Assembly (NCBI RefSeq): GCF_029542625.1
Contig: NZ_CP120733.1
Location: 3,968,001-4,032,000 of the forward strand
From: Tepidibacter hydrothermalis
GTDB lineage: Bacteria > Bacillota > Clostridia > Peptostreptococcales > Peptostreptococcaceae
Direction: 5' to 3'
Length of the DNA: 64,000 bases
Shown here piece after piece: positions 27,579 to 37,800 of the stretch. Made by a program: the position numbers and the translations under genes. The notes beneath the pieces are model-generated. The model was not told the DNA's origin, made no database searches, and worked only from the letters and a program-made list of their open reading frames with translations. Every line of letters begins with the position of its first letter. Within the stretch, counting starts at the first letter, position 1.

Positions 27579-28319
27579 ATGATAAAAATAGAAGGAAGAA
27601 ATCCTGTAATAGAAGCATTAAAAAGTGAGAGAAATATAGAAAAAGTAATGATAGCAAAAGGAACAACTGAAGGGTCTATAAAGAAAATTATTGGAATGGC
27701 TAAGGACAAGGGTGTAGTAGTTCAGTATGTTGATAGAAAAAAGATAGATGAGATAAGTGAATCTCATGCTCATCAGGGGGTTGTTGCCATGGGTAATGAC
27801 TATAGATACTATGAGTTAGAAGAAATAATCGATATAGCAAAACAAAAAAATGAAGATCCATTTATTGTAATACTAGATGAAATAACTGATCCACATAATT
27901 TAGGATCTATAATGAGAACTGCTGATGCAGTTGGAGCTCACGGAGTTATAGTTCCAAAGAGAAGGTCTGCATCTATAACACCTGTTGTTGCAAAAGCTTC
28001 TGCTGGAGCTGTAGAATATGTACCTTTATGTAAAGTAACTAATTTAGTTAAAACTATAAAAAAATTAAAAGAACACGGTCTTTGGATAGCGGCGGCCGAT
28101 ATGAATGGTCAAAATTATTATAAGCAAAATTTAACAGGACCTTTAGGTATCGTTGTAGGCAGTGAAGGAGCTGGAATATCAAGACTTGTAAAAGAAAATT
28201 GTGATTTTACAGTAAAAATACCTATGGTAGGAAATGTAACATCATTAAATGCATCAGTAGCAGCATCTATAATGTTATATGAAGCATTTAAACAAAGAAT
28301 AGAAACCAAAGAGGGATAA
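27579..28319 (+). CDS. rlmB: 23S rRNA 2'-O-ribose methyltransferase RlmB
   Basis: The 246-aa SpoU-type enzyme has an N-terminal L30e-like RNA-binding domain (about 1-75) and a C-terminal SPOUT knot with motifs DEITDPHNLGSIMRTA, IVVGSEGAGISRL and NVTSLNASVAASIMLYE. E. coli RlmB methylates G2251. Its order with yacP and sigH is conserved in Firmicutes. Confidence 0.93.
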   Translation: MIKIEGRNPVIEALKSERNIEKVMIAKGTTEGSIKKIIGMAKDKGVVVQYVDRKKIDEISESHAHQGVVAMGNDYRYYELEEIIDIAKQKNEDPFIVILDEITDPHNLGSIMRTADAVGAHGVIVPKRRSASITPVVAKASAGAVEYVPLCKVTNLVKTIKKLKEHGLWIAAADMNGQNYYKQNLTGPLGIVVGSEGAGISRLVKENCDFTVKIPMVGNVTSLNASVAASIMLYEAFKQRIETKEG

Positions 28320-28320
28320 A

Positions 28321-28830
28321 GTGAAAGAATACCTGATTTTAGATGGATATAATATAATTAATGCTTGGAAAGAATTGAAAGAATTAGCTAATGAAAGCCT
28401 AGAAATATCAAGACAAAAACTAGCAGAAATTATGGTTGAACATGCATCTTACAATGGAATAAAGGTTATAATAGTATTTGACGCATACTTGGTAAAAGGT
28501 TCTAGAAGTGTATTTGAAGAATATGAAAATTTAGAAATCGTATATACAAAAGAAAATCAAACAGCGGATAGTTATATAGAAAAACTTATAAGCCAGATGA
28601 ATAAGCGTGATATTATTAAAGTTGCAACTAATGATTGGGCAGAACAGCAGATAATATTAGGCAAGGGAGCAATAAGGATTTCAGCAAGAGAATTAAAATT
28701 AGAAGTTGATTTTGCCAAAACAAAAATATCAAAAAAGACACTTCAGAAAAAAACAAAAAAAAATACATTGCACTCTCTCATCGATGAAGAAACGTTGTCG
28801 AAACTTGAGAAAATAAGGAGAAACCGTTGA
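28321..28830 (+). CDS. NYN-domain ribosome-associated endoribonuclease (YacP/Rae1-like)
   Basis: The 169-aa protein opens with LILDGYNIINAW, the NYN/PIN-like metal-binding start, and has further acidic residues at VIVFDA and QTADSYIEKLI. B. subtilis Rae1 (YacP) cleaves mRNA in the ribosomal A site. A basic C-terminal tail is present. GTG start, 1 bp after rlmB, so translational coupling is likely. Confidence 0.9.
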   Translation: MKEYLILDGYNIINAWKELKELANESLEISRQKLAEIMVEHASYNGIKVIIVFDAYLVKGSRSVFEEYENLEIVYTKENQTADSYIEKLISQMNKRDIIKVATNDWAEQQIILGKGAIRISARELKLEVDFAKTKISKKTLQKKTKKNTLHSLIDEETLSKLEKIRRNR

Positions 28831-28836
28831 AATAGC

Positions 28837-28865
28837 TTGACTCTGGTCGCAATCTTATCTATAAT
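28837..28865 (+). promoter_or_regulatory. Sigma-A type promoter of sigH
   Basis: TTGACT (28837-28842), a 17-bp spacer and TATAAT (28860-28865), in the gap between yacP and sigH. Confidence 0.8.
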
Positions 28866-28937
28866 AATGGATGAAAGAATATTCGAAAAATTGCTTATCT
28901 GGATAAAACTTTGGTTTCCTATTGGAGGGGAGTATAA

Positions 28938-29579
28938 ATGTTGGTTGCAAAAGAAAAAAATGATTACTATCAGCAAGAGATAGATCAAAGAAAAATTGTA
29001 GTTAAAGCTAGTAATGGGGATACATTAGCTTTAGAATATTTAATAAAAAAATATAAAAATTTTGTACGAGCTAAAGCTAGATCATATTTTTTAATAGGTG
29101 CAGATAAAGAAGATATAATACAAGAAGGAATGATAGGTTTATACAAAGCTATAAGAGATTTTGATGAAGATAAAACATCATCATTTAAAGCTTTTGCAGA
29201 GCTATGTATAACAAGACAAATAATAACAGCTATAAAAACAGCAACGAGACAAAAGCACATACCTCTTAATTCATACATATCTTTAAACAAACCTATATAT
29301 GATGAAGAATCAGATAGGACTCTTTTGGATATAATCACAACAAGTGTTATAACAGACCCAGAACAATTATTGATAAGTAGAGAAGAACTTAATAATATAG
29401 AAACTAAAATAAGTCAAATATTAAGTGGATTAGAGCTTGAAGTTTTAGAATTATACTTAAGTGGAAAATCATATCAAGAGATAGCAGATAAACTGCAAAG
29501 ACATGTTAAATCAATAGATAACGCACTTCAAAGAGTAAAGAGAAAACTTGAGAAATATTTAGAATCTAGAAATGATTAA
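28938..29579 (+). CDS. sigH: RNA polymerase sigma-H factor
   Basis: The 213-aa sigma-70 family factor has region 2 with DIIQEGMIGLYKAIRDFDEDK and a region 4 helix-turn-helix SGKSYQEIADKLQRHVKSI. Length and synteny match SigH, which directs the post-exponential and early sporulation programme. It has its own promoter and is followed by tRNA-Thr. Its presence supports a spore-forming host. Confidence 0.94.
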   Translation: MLVAKEKNDYYQQEIDQRKIVVKASNGDTLALEYLIKKYKNFVRAKARSYFLIGADKEDIIQEGMIGLYKAIRDFDEDKTSSFKAFAELCITRQIITAIKTATRQKHIPLNSYISLNKPIYDEESDRTLLDIITTSVITDPEQLLISREELNNIETKISQILSGLELEVLELYLSGKSYQEIADKLQRHVKSIDNALQRVKRKLEKYLESRND

Positions 29580-29585
29580 AACTTG

Positions 29586-29614
29586 TTGACTTTGTTTTTT
29601 ATGAGTAGTAAAAT
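29586..29614 (+). promoter_or_regulatory. Promoter of tRNA-Thr/tuf1
   Basis: TTGACT (29586-29591), 17-bp spacer, TAAAAT (29609-29614), 20 bp before the tRNA. Confidence 0.75.
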
Positions 29615-29634
29615 ATTTAACGAAAGCCTAGAAT

Positions 29635-29710
29635 GCCCATGTGGCTCAGTGGGTAGAGCGTCGCCTTGGTAAGGCGGAGATCGGCGGTTCAAGTCCGCTC
29701 GTGGGCTCCA
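29635..29710 (+). tRNA. tRNA-Thr (anticodon GGT)
   Basis: A 76-nt cloverleaf: acceptor GCCCATG pairs with CGTGGGC, D arm GCTC/GAGC, anticodon stem TCGCC/GGCGG around loop TTGGTAA (anticodon GGT), T arm GGCGG TTCAAGT CCGCT, and an encoded CCA end. It lies 63 bp before tuf1 and may be co-transcribed with it. Confidence 0.97.
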
Positions 29711-29773
29711 TAATTTTTATTTGTAAGTATGAAATGACAAATTCAATCTATAAACCTAAAGGAGGAGTAAAAA

Positions 29774-30967
29774 ATGGCAAAAGCTAAATTTGAAAGAAAT
29801 AAACCACATGTTAACATCGGAACAATAGGACACGTTGACCACGGTAAAACAACTTTAACAGCAGCTATAACAAGAACATTACATGCAAGATATGAATTAG
29901 GAGAAGCAGTAGACTTCGCAAACATAGATAAGGCTCCAGAAGAAAGAGAAAGAGGAATCACAATTTCAACAGCACACGTTGAGTATGAGACTCCAAATAG
30001 ACATTACGCACACGTTGATTGCCCAGGACATGCTGACTACGTTAAGAACATGATCACAGGAGCAGCACAAATGGACGGAGCAATATTAGTTTGTTCTGCA
30101 GCAGATGGTCCAATGCCTCAAACAAGAGAGCATATATTACTTTCAAGACAAGTTGGAGTACCTTACATAGTAGTATTCCTAAACAAGTGTGACATGGTAG
30201 ACGACGAAGAATTATTAGAGTTAGTTGAAATGGAAGTAAGAGACTTATTAAATGAGTACGAATTCCCAGGAGACGACACTCCAATAGTACAAGGATCAGC
30301 TCTTAAAGCATTAGAAGATCCATCAAGTGAGTGGGGAGACAAAATAGTAGAATTATTCGAAGAAATAGATGCATACATCCCAGAGCCAGAAAGAGATATA
30401 GACAAGACTTTCTTAATGCCTGTAGAGGACGTATTCTCAATCACAGGAAGAGGAACAGTTGCAACTGGTAGAGTTGAAAGAGGAGTATTAAAAGTTCAAG
30501 ATGAAATCGAAATAGTAGGACTTTCAGAAGAGCCTAAGAAGATAGTTTGTACAGGAGTAGAGATGTTCAGAAAACTTCTAGATCAAGCACAAGCTGGAGA
30601 TAACATCGGAGCATTATTAAGAGGTGTTCAAAGAGATGAGATCCAAAGAGGACAAGTATTAGCTAAGCCAGGATCAATAAATCCTCACACTAAAGTAAAA
30701 GCAGAGGTATATGTATTAAAGAAAGAAGAGGGAGGAAGACATACTCCATTCTTCGATGGATACAGACCACAATTCTACTTTAGAACAACAGATGTTACAG
30801 GATCAATAAAGTTACCAGAAGGAACAGAAATGGTAATGCCTGGAGATAACATCACAATGGAAGTTGAATTAATCGCTCCAATAGCAATGGAAGAGGGATT
30901 AAGATTCGCTATCCGTGAGGGTGGAAGAACAGTAGGAGCAGGAGTAGTTGCTGCTATAATGGAATAG
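29774..30967 (+). CDS. tuf: Elongation factor Tu, copy 1
   Basis: The 397-aa GTPase delivers aminoacyl-tRNA to the ribosome. G motifs [21 protein letters not shown] and the C-terminal beta barrels are intact. It is almost identical in DNA to copy 2 at 45815; the only protein difference seen is Asn (GSINPH) where copy 2 has Lys (GSIKPH). Ribosome-binding site AAAGGAGGAG. It is followed by its own terminator. Confidence 0.98.
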   Translation: MAKAKFERNKPHVNIGTIGHVDHGKTTLTAAITRTLHARYELGEAVDFANIDKAPEERERGITISTAHVEYETPNRHYAHVDCPGHADYVKNMITGAAQMDGAILVCSAADGPMPQTREHILLSRQVGVPYIVVFLNKCDMVDDEELLELVEMEVRDLLNEYEFPGDDTPIVQGSALKALEDPSSEWGDKIVELFEEIDAYIPEPERDIDKTFLMPVEDVFSITGRGTVATGRVERGVLKVQDEIEIVGLSEEPKKIVCTGVEMFRKLLDQAQAGDNIGALLRGVQRDEIQRGQVLAKPGSINPHTKVKAEVYVLKKEEGGRHTPFFDGYRPQFYFRTTDVTGSIKLPEGTEMVMPGDNITMEVELIAPIAMEEGLRFAIREGGRTVGAGVVAAIME

Positions 30968-30975
30968 TTAAAAAT

Positions 30976-31007
30976 ATAGAGAAGGATATCTTCCTTCTCT
31001 TTTTTTC
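30976..31007 (+). terminator. Terminator of tuf1
   Basis: Stem AGAGAAGGA / TCCTTCTCT (30978-30986 and 30992-31000) followed by T6. Confidence 0.9.
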
Positions 31008-31052
31008 TTGATGAATTGGTAAAAAATATAACAGTATATTTTTTGAAAATAA

Positions 31053-31081
31053 TTGACATACTCATAGAAATGTGATACCTT
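31053..31081 (+). promoter_or_regulatory. Probable promoter of rpmG-secE-nusG
   Basis: TTGACA at 31053-31058 with an extended -10 TGATACCTT around 31073-31081 (17-bp spacer). The -10 is a weak match. Confidence 0.5.
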
Positions 31082-31106
31082 TTATAAGGTAATACTTATA
31101 ATACCA

Positions 31107-31136
31107 GCAATCTATGTGTAGAAATACACATATTGC
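31107..31136 (+). promoter_or_regulatory. Stem-loop in the rpmG leader
   Basis: GCAATCTATGTGTA pairs with TACACATATTGC around a GAAA tetraloop with a 2-base bulge. No T-run follows, so it is not a terminator; it could stabilise the mRNA or bind a protein. Confidence 0.6.
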
Positions 31137-31174
31137 TTTAAGATATGGACAGGACAAATTAGGAGGTGTGCCAA

Positions 31175-31324
31175 ATGAGAGTTAAAGTAATTTTAGCATG
31201 TACTGAATGTAAACAAAGAAATTACAATACAACTAAGAACAAGAAGAACAACCCAGACAGAATAGAATTGAAAAAATATTGTAGATTCTGCAAAACACAT
31301 ACTACTCACAAAGAAACAAAATAG
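31175..31324 (+). CDS. rpmG: 50S ribosomal protein L33 (zinc form)
   Basis: The 49-aa protein carries two CxxC pairs (CTEC and CRFC), so it is the zinc-binding C+ type. ATG behind AGGAGGTG. secE follows 18 bp later, the usual order rpmG-secE-nusG. Confidence 0.95.
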   Translation: MRVKVILACTECKQRNYNTTKNKKNNPDRIELKKYCRFCKTHTTHKETK

Positions 31325-31342
31325 TTTATAGAAGGATGTGAC

Positions 31343-31573
31343 GTGGGAATGTCGGCTCAAACTAATATAAATTCGAATAAAGAAAATACTAAAAGCATAG
31401 GTAGATTCTTGAAAGAAACTAAAGGGGAACTTAAAAAAGTTCATTGGCCAAATAAAAAAGAGCTAACTAAATATACTGGAGTAGTTCTAATGACATGTCT
31501 TTTCATGACTGTATTAGTATGGGCGGTTGATTCCGGTATAGGATTCTTGTTAAAGCTTATGCTAAATAGATAA
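31343..31573 (+). CDS. secE: Preprotein translocase subunit SecE
   Basis: The 76-aa protein has a charged amphipathic region (FLKETKGELKKVHWPNKKEL) and one membrane helix (VVLMTCLFMTVLVWAV), the single-helix SecE type. It stabilises SecY. The start may be GTG 31343 or ATG 31349; the ribosome-binding site GAAGGATGTG fits either. Confidence 0.93.
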   Translation: MGMSAQTNINSNKENTKSIGRFLKETKGELKKVHWPNKKELTKYTGVVLMTCLFMTVLVWAVDSGIGFLLKLMLNR

Positions 31574-31611
31574 TTCCGTAAAGGAGGTCAGTGTCATCTG
31601 ATTTTAGGTAG

Positions 31612-32154
31612 ATGGCAGTTAAAGATAATATGTCAGAATTGGAACAAGCTAGATGGTATGTTGTGCATACTTACTCAGGTCACGAAAATAAAGTTAAAGC
31701 CACTATTGAAAAAGCAGTTAAGACTAGAGGTATGGAAGATTTTATCCTAGATTTATCTGTTCCTACTGAAGAAATAGTAGAGACTAAGAATGGCAAGACC
31801 AAATCTAAACAAAGAAAAATATTCCCAGGATATGTTTTGATCAAAATGATCATTACTGATGAATCTTGGTATATAGTTAGAAACACTAAAGGAGTAACTG
31901 GATTCGTAGGCCCGGGATCTAAACCGGTTCCGTTATCTGAAGAAGAAGTTAAAACTATGGGTGTTGAAAAGACAACTTTAGAGATAGATTTCGAAGTTGG
32001 AGAAGCTATAACGGTTAAATATGGACCGTTTGAAGGATTTATGGGGAATATTGAAGAAATAAACCTAGAAAAAGAAGTTGTAAAAGTATTAATATCGATG
32101 TTTGGTAGAGAAACTCCAGTTGAACTGGAATTCGATCAAATAGAGAAAATATAA
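31612..32154 (+). CDS. nusG: Transcription termination/antitermination protein NusG
   Basis: The protein of up to 180 aa has the NGN domain (WYVVHTYSGHENKVKATIEKA) and a C-terminal KOW domain (VKYGPFEGFMGNIEEIN). It binds RNAP and couples transcription to translation or Rho. The start is unclear. AAGGAGGT lies at 31581-31588, 23 bp before ATG 31612, which itself sits in a potential hairpin (31592-31619); ATG 31630 (MSELEQARWY) is the alternative. Confidence 0.95.
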   Translation: MAVKDNMSELEQARWYVVHTYSGHENKVKATIEKAVKTRGMEDFILDLSVPTEEIVETKNGKTKSKQRKIFPGYVLIKMIITDESWYIVRNTKGVTGFVGPGSKPVPLSEEEVKTMGVEKTTLEIDFEVGEAITVKYGPFEGFMGNIEEINLEKEVVKVLISMFGRETPVELEFDQIEKI

Positions 32155-32190
32155 TTTAAAGAAACAAACATATCAAGGAGGTGTACTAAA

Positions 32191-32616
32191 ATGGCTAAAA
32201 AAGTTATAGGACAAATAAAATTACAAATACCTGCAGGAAAAGCTACTCCAGCTCCACCAGTAGGACCAGCATTAGGACAACATGGTGTTAACATAATGGG
32301 ATTCTGTAAAGAATTTAATGCTAAAACTGCAGATAAGGCTGGACTAATAATTCCAGTTGTTATAACAGTTTATCAAGATAGATCTTTCTCTTTTATAACA
32401 AAGACTCCACCAGCTGCAGTATTACTTAAGAAAGCTGTTGGTTTAGAATCAGCTTCTGGAGAACCTAACAAAACAAAGGTTGCTACTATATCTAAAGATA
32501 AAGTAAGAGAAATAGCTGAAATGAAAATGCCTGATTTAAATGCTGCTACAGTTGAAGCTGCTATGAGTATGATAGCTGGAACTGCTAGAAGTATGGGTAT
32601 TGTTGTAGAAGACTAA
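32191..32616 (+). CDS. rplK: 50S ribosomal protein L11
   Basis: The 141-aa protein carries the L11 N-terminal [20 protein letters not shown] segment and C-terminal [10 protein letters not shown]. It forms the GTPase-associated centre with L10 and L7/L12 and is needed for RelA stimulation. Ribosome-binding site AAGGAGGTG; operon with rplA. Confidence 0.97.
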   Translation: MAKKVIGQIKLQIPAGKATPAPPVGPALGQHGVNIMGFCKEFNAKTADKAGLIIPVVITVYQDRSFSFITKTPPAAVLLKKAVGLESASGEPNKTKVATISKDKVREIAEMKMPDLNAATVEAAMSMIAGTARSMGIVVED

Positions 32617-32676
32617 TATTCACTTAAAAAAGTGGGAGGTAAAATTACCGCTATAAACCACGAGGAGGTAAATAAA

Positions 32677-33375
32677 ATGGCTAAAAAAGGAAAAAATTAC
32701 TTAGAAGCTAGTAAGTTAGTTGATAAGAACAAATTATACGATGCTTCTGAAGCATTAGGATTAACAGTTGAAGCTGCTAAAGCTAAATTTGATGAAACAG
32801 TTGAAGCTCACATTAAATTAGGTGTAGATTCAAGACATGCAGACCAACAAGTAAGAGGAGCTGTAGTTCTTCCACACGGAACTGGTAAAACAAAAAGAGT
32901 TTTAGTATTCGCTAAAGGAGAAAAAGCTAAAGAAGCAGAAGCAGCAGGAGCAGATTTTGTTGGAGCTGAAGAATTAGTTGCTAAGATCCAAGGTGAAAAC
33001 TGGTTTGAATTTGATATAATTGTTGCAACTCCTGATATGATGGGTGTTGTAGGAAGATTAGGAAGAGTACTTGGACCAAAAGGTTTAATGCCAAATCCTA
33101 AGTCTGGAACAGTTACATTTGATGTTGCTAAGGCTATAGATGAAATAAAAGCTGGTAAAGTTGAATATAGATTAGATAAAACTAACATAATTCACGTTAC
33201 AGTTGGAAAAGTTTCATTTGGAAAAGAAAAATTAGCGCAAAACTTTGCAGCCTTAATGGAAGCTGTTATAAAAGCTAAGCCATCTGCTGCTAAAGGACAA
33301 TATTTAAGATCTGTTACAGTAGCATCTACTATGGGTCCTGGAGTTAAAATAAACCCAGCTAGAGTTACAGAATAA
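32677..33375 (+). CDS. rplA: 50S ribosomal protein L1
   Basis: The 232-aa L1-stalk protein contains [20 protein letters not shown]. The ATG at 32677 follows GAGGAGG and is preferred to a GTG at 32632, whose extension is unlike L1. It lies 60 bp after rplK. A new promoter starts 10 bp after its stop. Confidence 0.97.
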   Translation: MAKKGKNYLEASKLVDKNKLYDASEALGLTVEAAKAKFDETVEAHIKLGVDSRHADQQVRGAVVLPHGTGKTKRVLVFAKGEKAKEAEAAGADFVGAEELVAKIQGENWFEFDIIVATPDMMGVVGRLGRVLGPKGLMPNPKSGTVTFDVAKAIDEIKAGKVEYRLDKTNIIHVTVGKVSFGKEKLAQNFAALMEAVIKAKPSAAKGQYLRSVTVASTMGPGVKINPARVTE

Positions 33376-33384
33376 TAAAAAAGC

Positions 33385-33413
33385 TTGACATAGATAATAA
33401 AATGTTTTATAAT
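33385..33413 (+). promoter_or_regulatory. Promoter of rplJ-rplL
   Basis: TTGACA (33385-33390), exactly 17 bp, TATAAT (33408-33413): consensus on both hexamers. Confidence 0.9.
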
Positions 33414-33424
33414 GAAAAAGTTGA

Positions 33425-33590
33425 AAAAAATAAATGTTTTACCGTAGACAGTAGGTGCTTTACAGCTTAAACTTACCTACCGAGGTTTTCTATAAATTAA
33501 TTAATTTAGAGAATGAAGCCTTTGTATGTCTACATACAAAGGCTTTTATAATGTGCGGTGGAATATATAAAATAGACGAAGGAGGTGGAG
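33425..33590 (+). promoter_or_regulatory. L10 ribosomal leader RNA
   Basis: The transcript between the promoter and rplJ contains CCGTAGACAGTAGGTG and CTTACCTACCGAGG, typical of the L10(L12)4-binding leader, then an intrinsic terminator at 33517-33548 (AGCCTTTGTATG / CATACAAAGGCT plus T-run). Binding of L10 is expected to repress the operon by premature termination. Confidence 0.88.
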
Positions 33591-33596
33591 ACCTAA

Positions 33597-34100
33597 ATGT
33601 CTAAGATTGTAGAATTAAAAGGACAAGTTATTTCAGAAATAGCTGAAAAATTAGAAAAGTCTTCGTCAACTGTAATTGTTGATTATAGAGGATTAACAGT
33701 GGAAGAAGTTACAGAACTTAGAAAGCAGTTCAGAGAAGCTGGAGTAGAATACAAAGTTTACAAGAATACTCTTGTAAGAAGAGCAGCTAAGCAAGTTGGA
33801 ATAAACGATTTAAATGATGAAACATTAGTTGGACCAAATGCGATAGCTTTTGGATATGAAGATCCAGTTGCTCCAGCTAGAGTTATAAGTGATTTCATGA
33901 AAGATCATCCAAAACTAGAACTTAAAATGGGTATAGTTGAAGGTGAATTCTATGGAAAAGAACAAATTGAAGAATTCTCTAAGATTCCTTCAAGAGAAGT
34001 TCTTATTGCAAAATTACTTGGCAGCTTAAAAGCTCCAGTTTCAAACTTTGCATACTTAATAGATGCTTTAATCAAGAAGCAAGAAGGACAAGAAGCTTAA
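33597..34100 (+). CDS. rplJ: 50S ribosomal protein L10
   Basis: The 167-aa protein has the conserved [20 protein letters not shown] region binding 23S rRNA and a C-terminal helix that holds L7/L12 dimers. It follows its own leader RNA; AAGGAGGTGG precedes the ATG. Confidence 0.97.
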   Translation: MSKIVELKGQVISEIAEKLEKSSSTVIVDYRGLTVEEVTELRKQFREAGVEYKVYKNTLVRRAAKQVGINDLNDETLVGPNAIAFGYEDPVAPARVISDFMKDHPKLELKMGIVEGEFYGKEQIEEFSKIPSREVLIAKLLGSLKAPVSNFAYLIDALIKKQEGQEA

Positions 34101-34139
34101 TAAATTAACGTTTAATAAAATATCGGAGGTGCTTAAAAA

Positions 34140-34502
34140 ATGACTATAGAGCAAATTTTAGAAGCTATAGAAAATATGAAAGTTTTAGAATTAAATGAAT
34201 TAGTTAAAGCTGCAGAAGAAAAGTTCGGAGTATCTGCTTCTGCGCCAGTAATGATGGCTGGAGCTGCTGGTGGAGCTGCTGCTGAAGAGAAAACTGAGTT
34301 CGACGTAGTATTAGTTGAAGCTGGATCTTCAAAAGTAGGAGTTATCAAAGCAGTTAGAGAAATAACTGGACTTGGATTAAAAGAAGCTAAGGCTGTAGTA
34401 GACGGAGCTCCAAAAGCTGTTAAAGAAGGAGCTTCAAAAGAAGAAGCTGAGCAAATCAAAGAAAAATTAGAAGCTGCGGGAGCTAAAGTAGAAGTAAAAT
34501 AA
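34140..34502 (+). CDS. rplL: 50S ribosomal protein L7/L12
   Basis: The 120-aa acidic stalk protein has an N-terminal dimerisation domain, an Ala/Gly-rich hinge ([19 protein letters not shown]) and the C-terminal domain ([20 protein letters not shown]) that contacts translation factors. It is followed by a strong terminator. Confidence 0.97.
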   Translation: MTIEQILEAIENMKVLELNELVKAAEEKFGVSASAPVMMAGAAGGAAAEEKTEFDVVLVEAGSSKVGVIKAVREITGLGLKEAKAVVDGAPKAVKEGASKEEAEQIKEKLEAAGAKVEVK

Positions 34503-34515
34503 TTTACTTTAGAAA

Positions 34516-34545
34516 ATAAGGTGCCAATTGGCACCTTTTTTTATG
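34516..34545 (+). terminator. Terminator/attenuator between rplL and rpoB
   Basis: Stem AAGGTGCC / GGCACCTT around AATT (34518-34537) with a T-run. rplL-rpoB attenuators are common. Confidence 0.88.
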
Positions 34546-34802
34546 CGTTTTAAAAAAATTAGAAAATAGAAGTTAAAAACATTTATAATTAAATCTTAAA
34601 TGGATATAATAGAAAATAATGGAACAAGTAAGGGCGTTGGAGATTTAATTTCTGATATGAAAAAATTGTATTCAAAGTGATCAATATTTTTAACAAAAAC
34701 ATATTGACCTATTGACAAAAATGTGATAACATTATTGAATGCATTGGAATGGAAAAAAAATTGTTTTTAAGTTTTATTTTTATTATGAGAGGTGAAAATG
34801 GA
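34546..34802 (+). promoter_or_regulatory. rplL-rpoB intergenic region with possible rpoB promoter
   Basis: No gene is seen. TTGACA at 34712-34717 with TTGAAT at 34735-34740 (17-bp spacer) may drive rpoBC; a TATAAT near 34605 has no clear -35. Confidence 0.45.
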
Positions 34803-37800
34803 ATGCCACATCCTGTCACAATAGGTAGAAGAACGAGAATGAGCTTTTCTAAAATTAATGAAGTTGCAAAACTTCCCAACCTTATAGAAATTCAACTAGA
34901 TTCCTATGATTGGTTTTTAGAAGAAGGACTAAAAGAAGTTTTTGAAGATATTTCACCTATAGAAGATTACACAGGTAATCTTATCTTAGAGTTTGTAGAT
35001 TATTCCCTAAATGAAAAACCTAAATACGAAGTAGAAGAATGTAAAGAAAGAGATGTTACTTATTCAGCCCCGTTAAAAGTCAAAGTTAGACTTATAAATA
35101 AAGAAACGGGAGAGGTTAAGGAACAAGAAGTTTTCATGGGTGATTTCCCATTGATGACTGAAAAAGGGACATTTATAATAAATGGAGCAGAAAGAGTAAT
35201 AGTAAGTCAGCTTGTTAGATCTCCTGGTGTATATTTTAGCGAAGAGAGAGATAAAACAGGAAAGAGATTGATTTCATCTACTGTTATACCTAACAGAGGA
35301 GCATGGTTAGAATATGAAACTGATTCTAATGACATAGTATCTGTTAGAGTTGATAGAACTAGAAAGCAACCTGTGACTGTACTATTAAGAGCTTTAGGTT
35401 TTGGAACGGATACAGAAATACTAGAACTTTTAGGTGAAGATGAAAGATTATACGCAACACTTGAGAAAGATAATACTAAAACAGTAGAAGAAGGTCTTAT
35501 CGAAATATACAAAAAATTAAGACCAGGTGAACCTCCTACAGTTGAGAGTGCTTCTTCTTTATTAAACTCATTATTTTATGATGCTAAAAGATATGATTTA
35601 GCTAAAGTCGGAAGATATAAATTCAATAAAAAATTAGCTTTAGCGTATAGAATCATAAATAAAATAGCAGCACAAGATATAGTTAACACAGAAACTGGAG
35701 AAGTTTTTGTGAAAGAAGGAGAAAAAATATCTATAGAACAAGCTAAATCTATACAAAATTCAGGAATAAATGTAGTTAAAGTTTATTCTGATGAAGATAA
35801 AGAAGTTAAAGTTATAGGAAATAACTTTGTAGATATAAAAGAACACATATCATTTGACTTAAGTGATTTAAAAATAAAAGAAAAAGTTCACTACCCTACG
35901 TTGAAAGAAATATTAGATACATATAGTAGTGAAGCAGAAATAAAAGATGCTATAAAAGATAATATAAGAAAATTAATACCTAAACATATAATATTAGACG
36001 ATATTATAGCTTCTATAAACTATCAATTTAACTTATTCCACCAAATAGGAAATATTGATGATATAGATCATTTAGGAAATAGAAGAGTAAGATCTGTTGG
36101 AGAGTTGCTTCAAAATCAATTCAGAATAGGTCTTTCTAGAATGGAAAGAGTTATCAAAGAAAGAATGACAATACAAGATATAGAGGTTGCAACTCCTCAA
36201 GCATTAATTAACATAAGACCAGTTGCAGCAGCTATAAAAGAATTCTTTGGAAGCTCTCAACTATCTCAGTTCATGGATCAAACGAATCCGTTATCTGAGC
36301 TTACACATAAGAGAAGATTATCAGCACTTGGACCTGGAGGACTTTCAAGAGAAAGAGCAGGATTTGAGGTGCGTGATGTTCATCACTCTCACTATGGAAG
36401 AATGTGTCCTATAGAAACTCCAGAGGGACCAAATATCGGACTTATTAACTCACTTGGTACTTATGCTAAGATAAATGAATATGGATTTATTGAAGCAAGT
36501 TATAGAAAAGTTGATAAGGAAACTGGAGTAGTAACAAATGAGATACATTATTTAACTGCAGACGAAGAAGAGATATATGTAAGAGCGCAAGCTAATGAAC
36601 CACTTGATGCTGAAGGAAGATTTATAAATAAAAGAGTTACATCAAGAACAACTAATGGTATTGTTAAAGTGGTACCAAAAAATCTAGTTGATTATATGGA
36701 TATATCTCCAAAACAAGTTGTTTCTGTTGCAACAGCTATGATTCCTTTCCTTGAAAATGACGATGCTAACCGTGCCCTAATGGGATCAAACATGCAACGT
36801 CAAGCGGTTCCTCTAGTTAGAAGAGAGGCACCTGTTATAGGAACTGGAATAGAGTATAGAGCGGCTAAAGACTCTGGAGCAGTTGTTGTAGCTAAAAACT
36901 CTGGAATTGTTGATAAATTAAGTGCAGATGAAATAGTTATAAAAAGAGAAGATGGAAATAAAGATAGATATAATATGCTTAAATTTAAGCGTTCAAACCA
37001 AGGAACTTGTATAAATCAAACTCCTATAGTAAATAAAGGAGATAAGATTGAAAAAGGTGATGTTATAGCTGATGGACCATCTACAGATATGGGAGAAATT
37101 GCATTAGGTAGAAACTGTCTTATAGCATTCATGACTTGGGAAGGATACAACTATGAGGATGCTATCCTTATAAATGAAAGATTAGTAAAAGAAGATAGAC
37201 TATCTACTATTCATATAGAAGAATACGAGGCTGAAGCAAGAGATACAAAGCTTGGGCCAGAAGAAATAACAAGAGATATACCTAATGTTGGAGAAGATGC
37301 TATTAAAAACCTAGATGATAGAGGAATAATTAGAATAGGAGCAGAAGTAGAGTCTGGAGATATATTAGTTGGTAAGGTAACTCCTAAAGGAGAAACTGAG
37401 CTTACTGCAGAAGAAAGACTTCTTAGAGCTATATTCGGAGAAAAAGCTAGAGAAGTTAGAGATACTTCTTTAAAGGTTCCTCATGGTGAATCAGGGATAA
37501 TAGTGGATGTTAAGGTATTTACAAGAGAAAATGGAGATGAATTACCTCCAGGAGTAAACGAGCTTGTAAGATGTTATATAGCTAAGAAGAGAAAGATAAA
37601 CGTAGGGGATAAGATGGCTGGACGTCATGGAAATAAAGGGGTTATATCTAGAATTTTACCTGAAGAAGATATGCCATTTATGGAAGACGGTACACCAGTA
37701 GAGATAGTTCTGAACCCTCTAGGAGTTCCATCTCGTATGAACATCGGACAGGTTCTAGAGATTCACTTAGGTCTTGCAGCTAAATCATTAGGTTGGCATG

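Noticed and set aside
29743-29961. Identical antisense frames over both tuf genes
   Set aside because: They are shadows of the conserved tuf coding sequence and repeat only because tuf is duplicated.
34133-34534. 133-codon antisense frame over rplL
   Set aside because: A mirror of the Ala/Glu-rich rplL codons, with no start signal.
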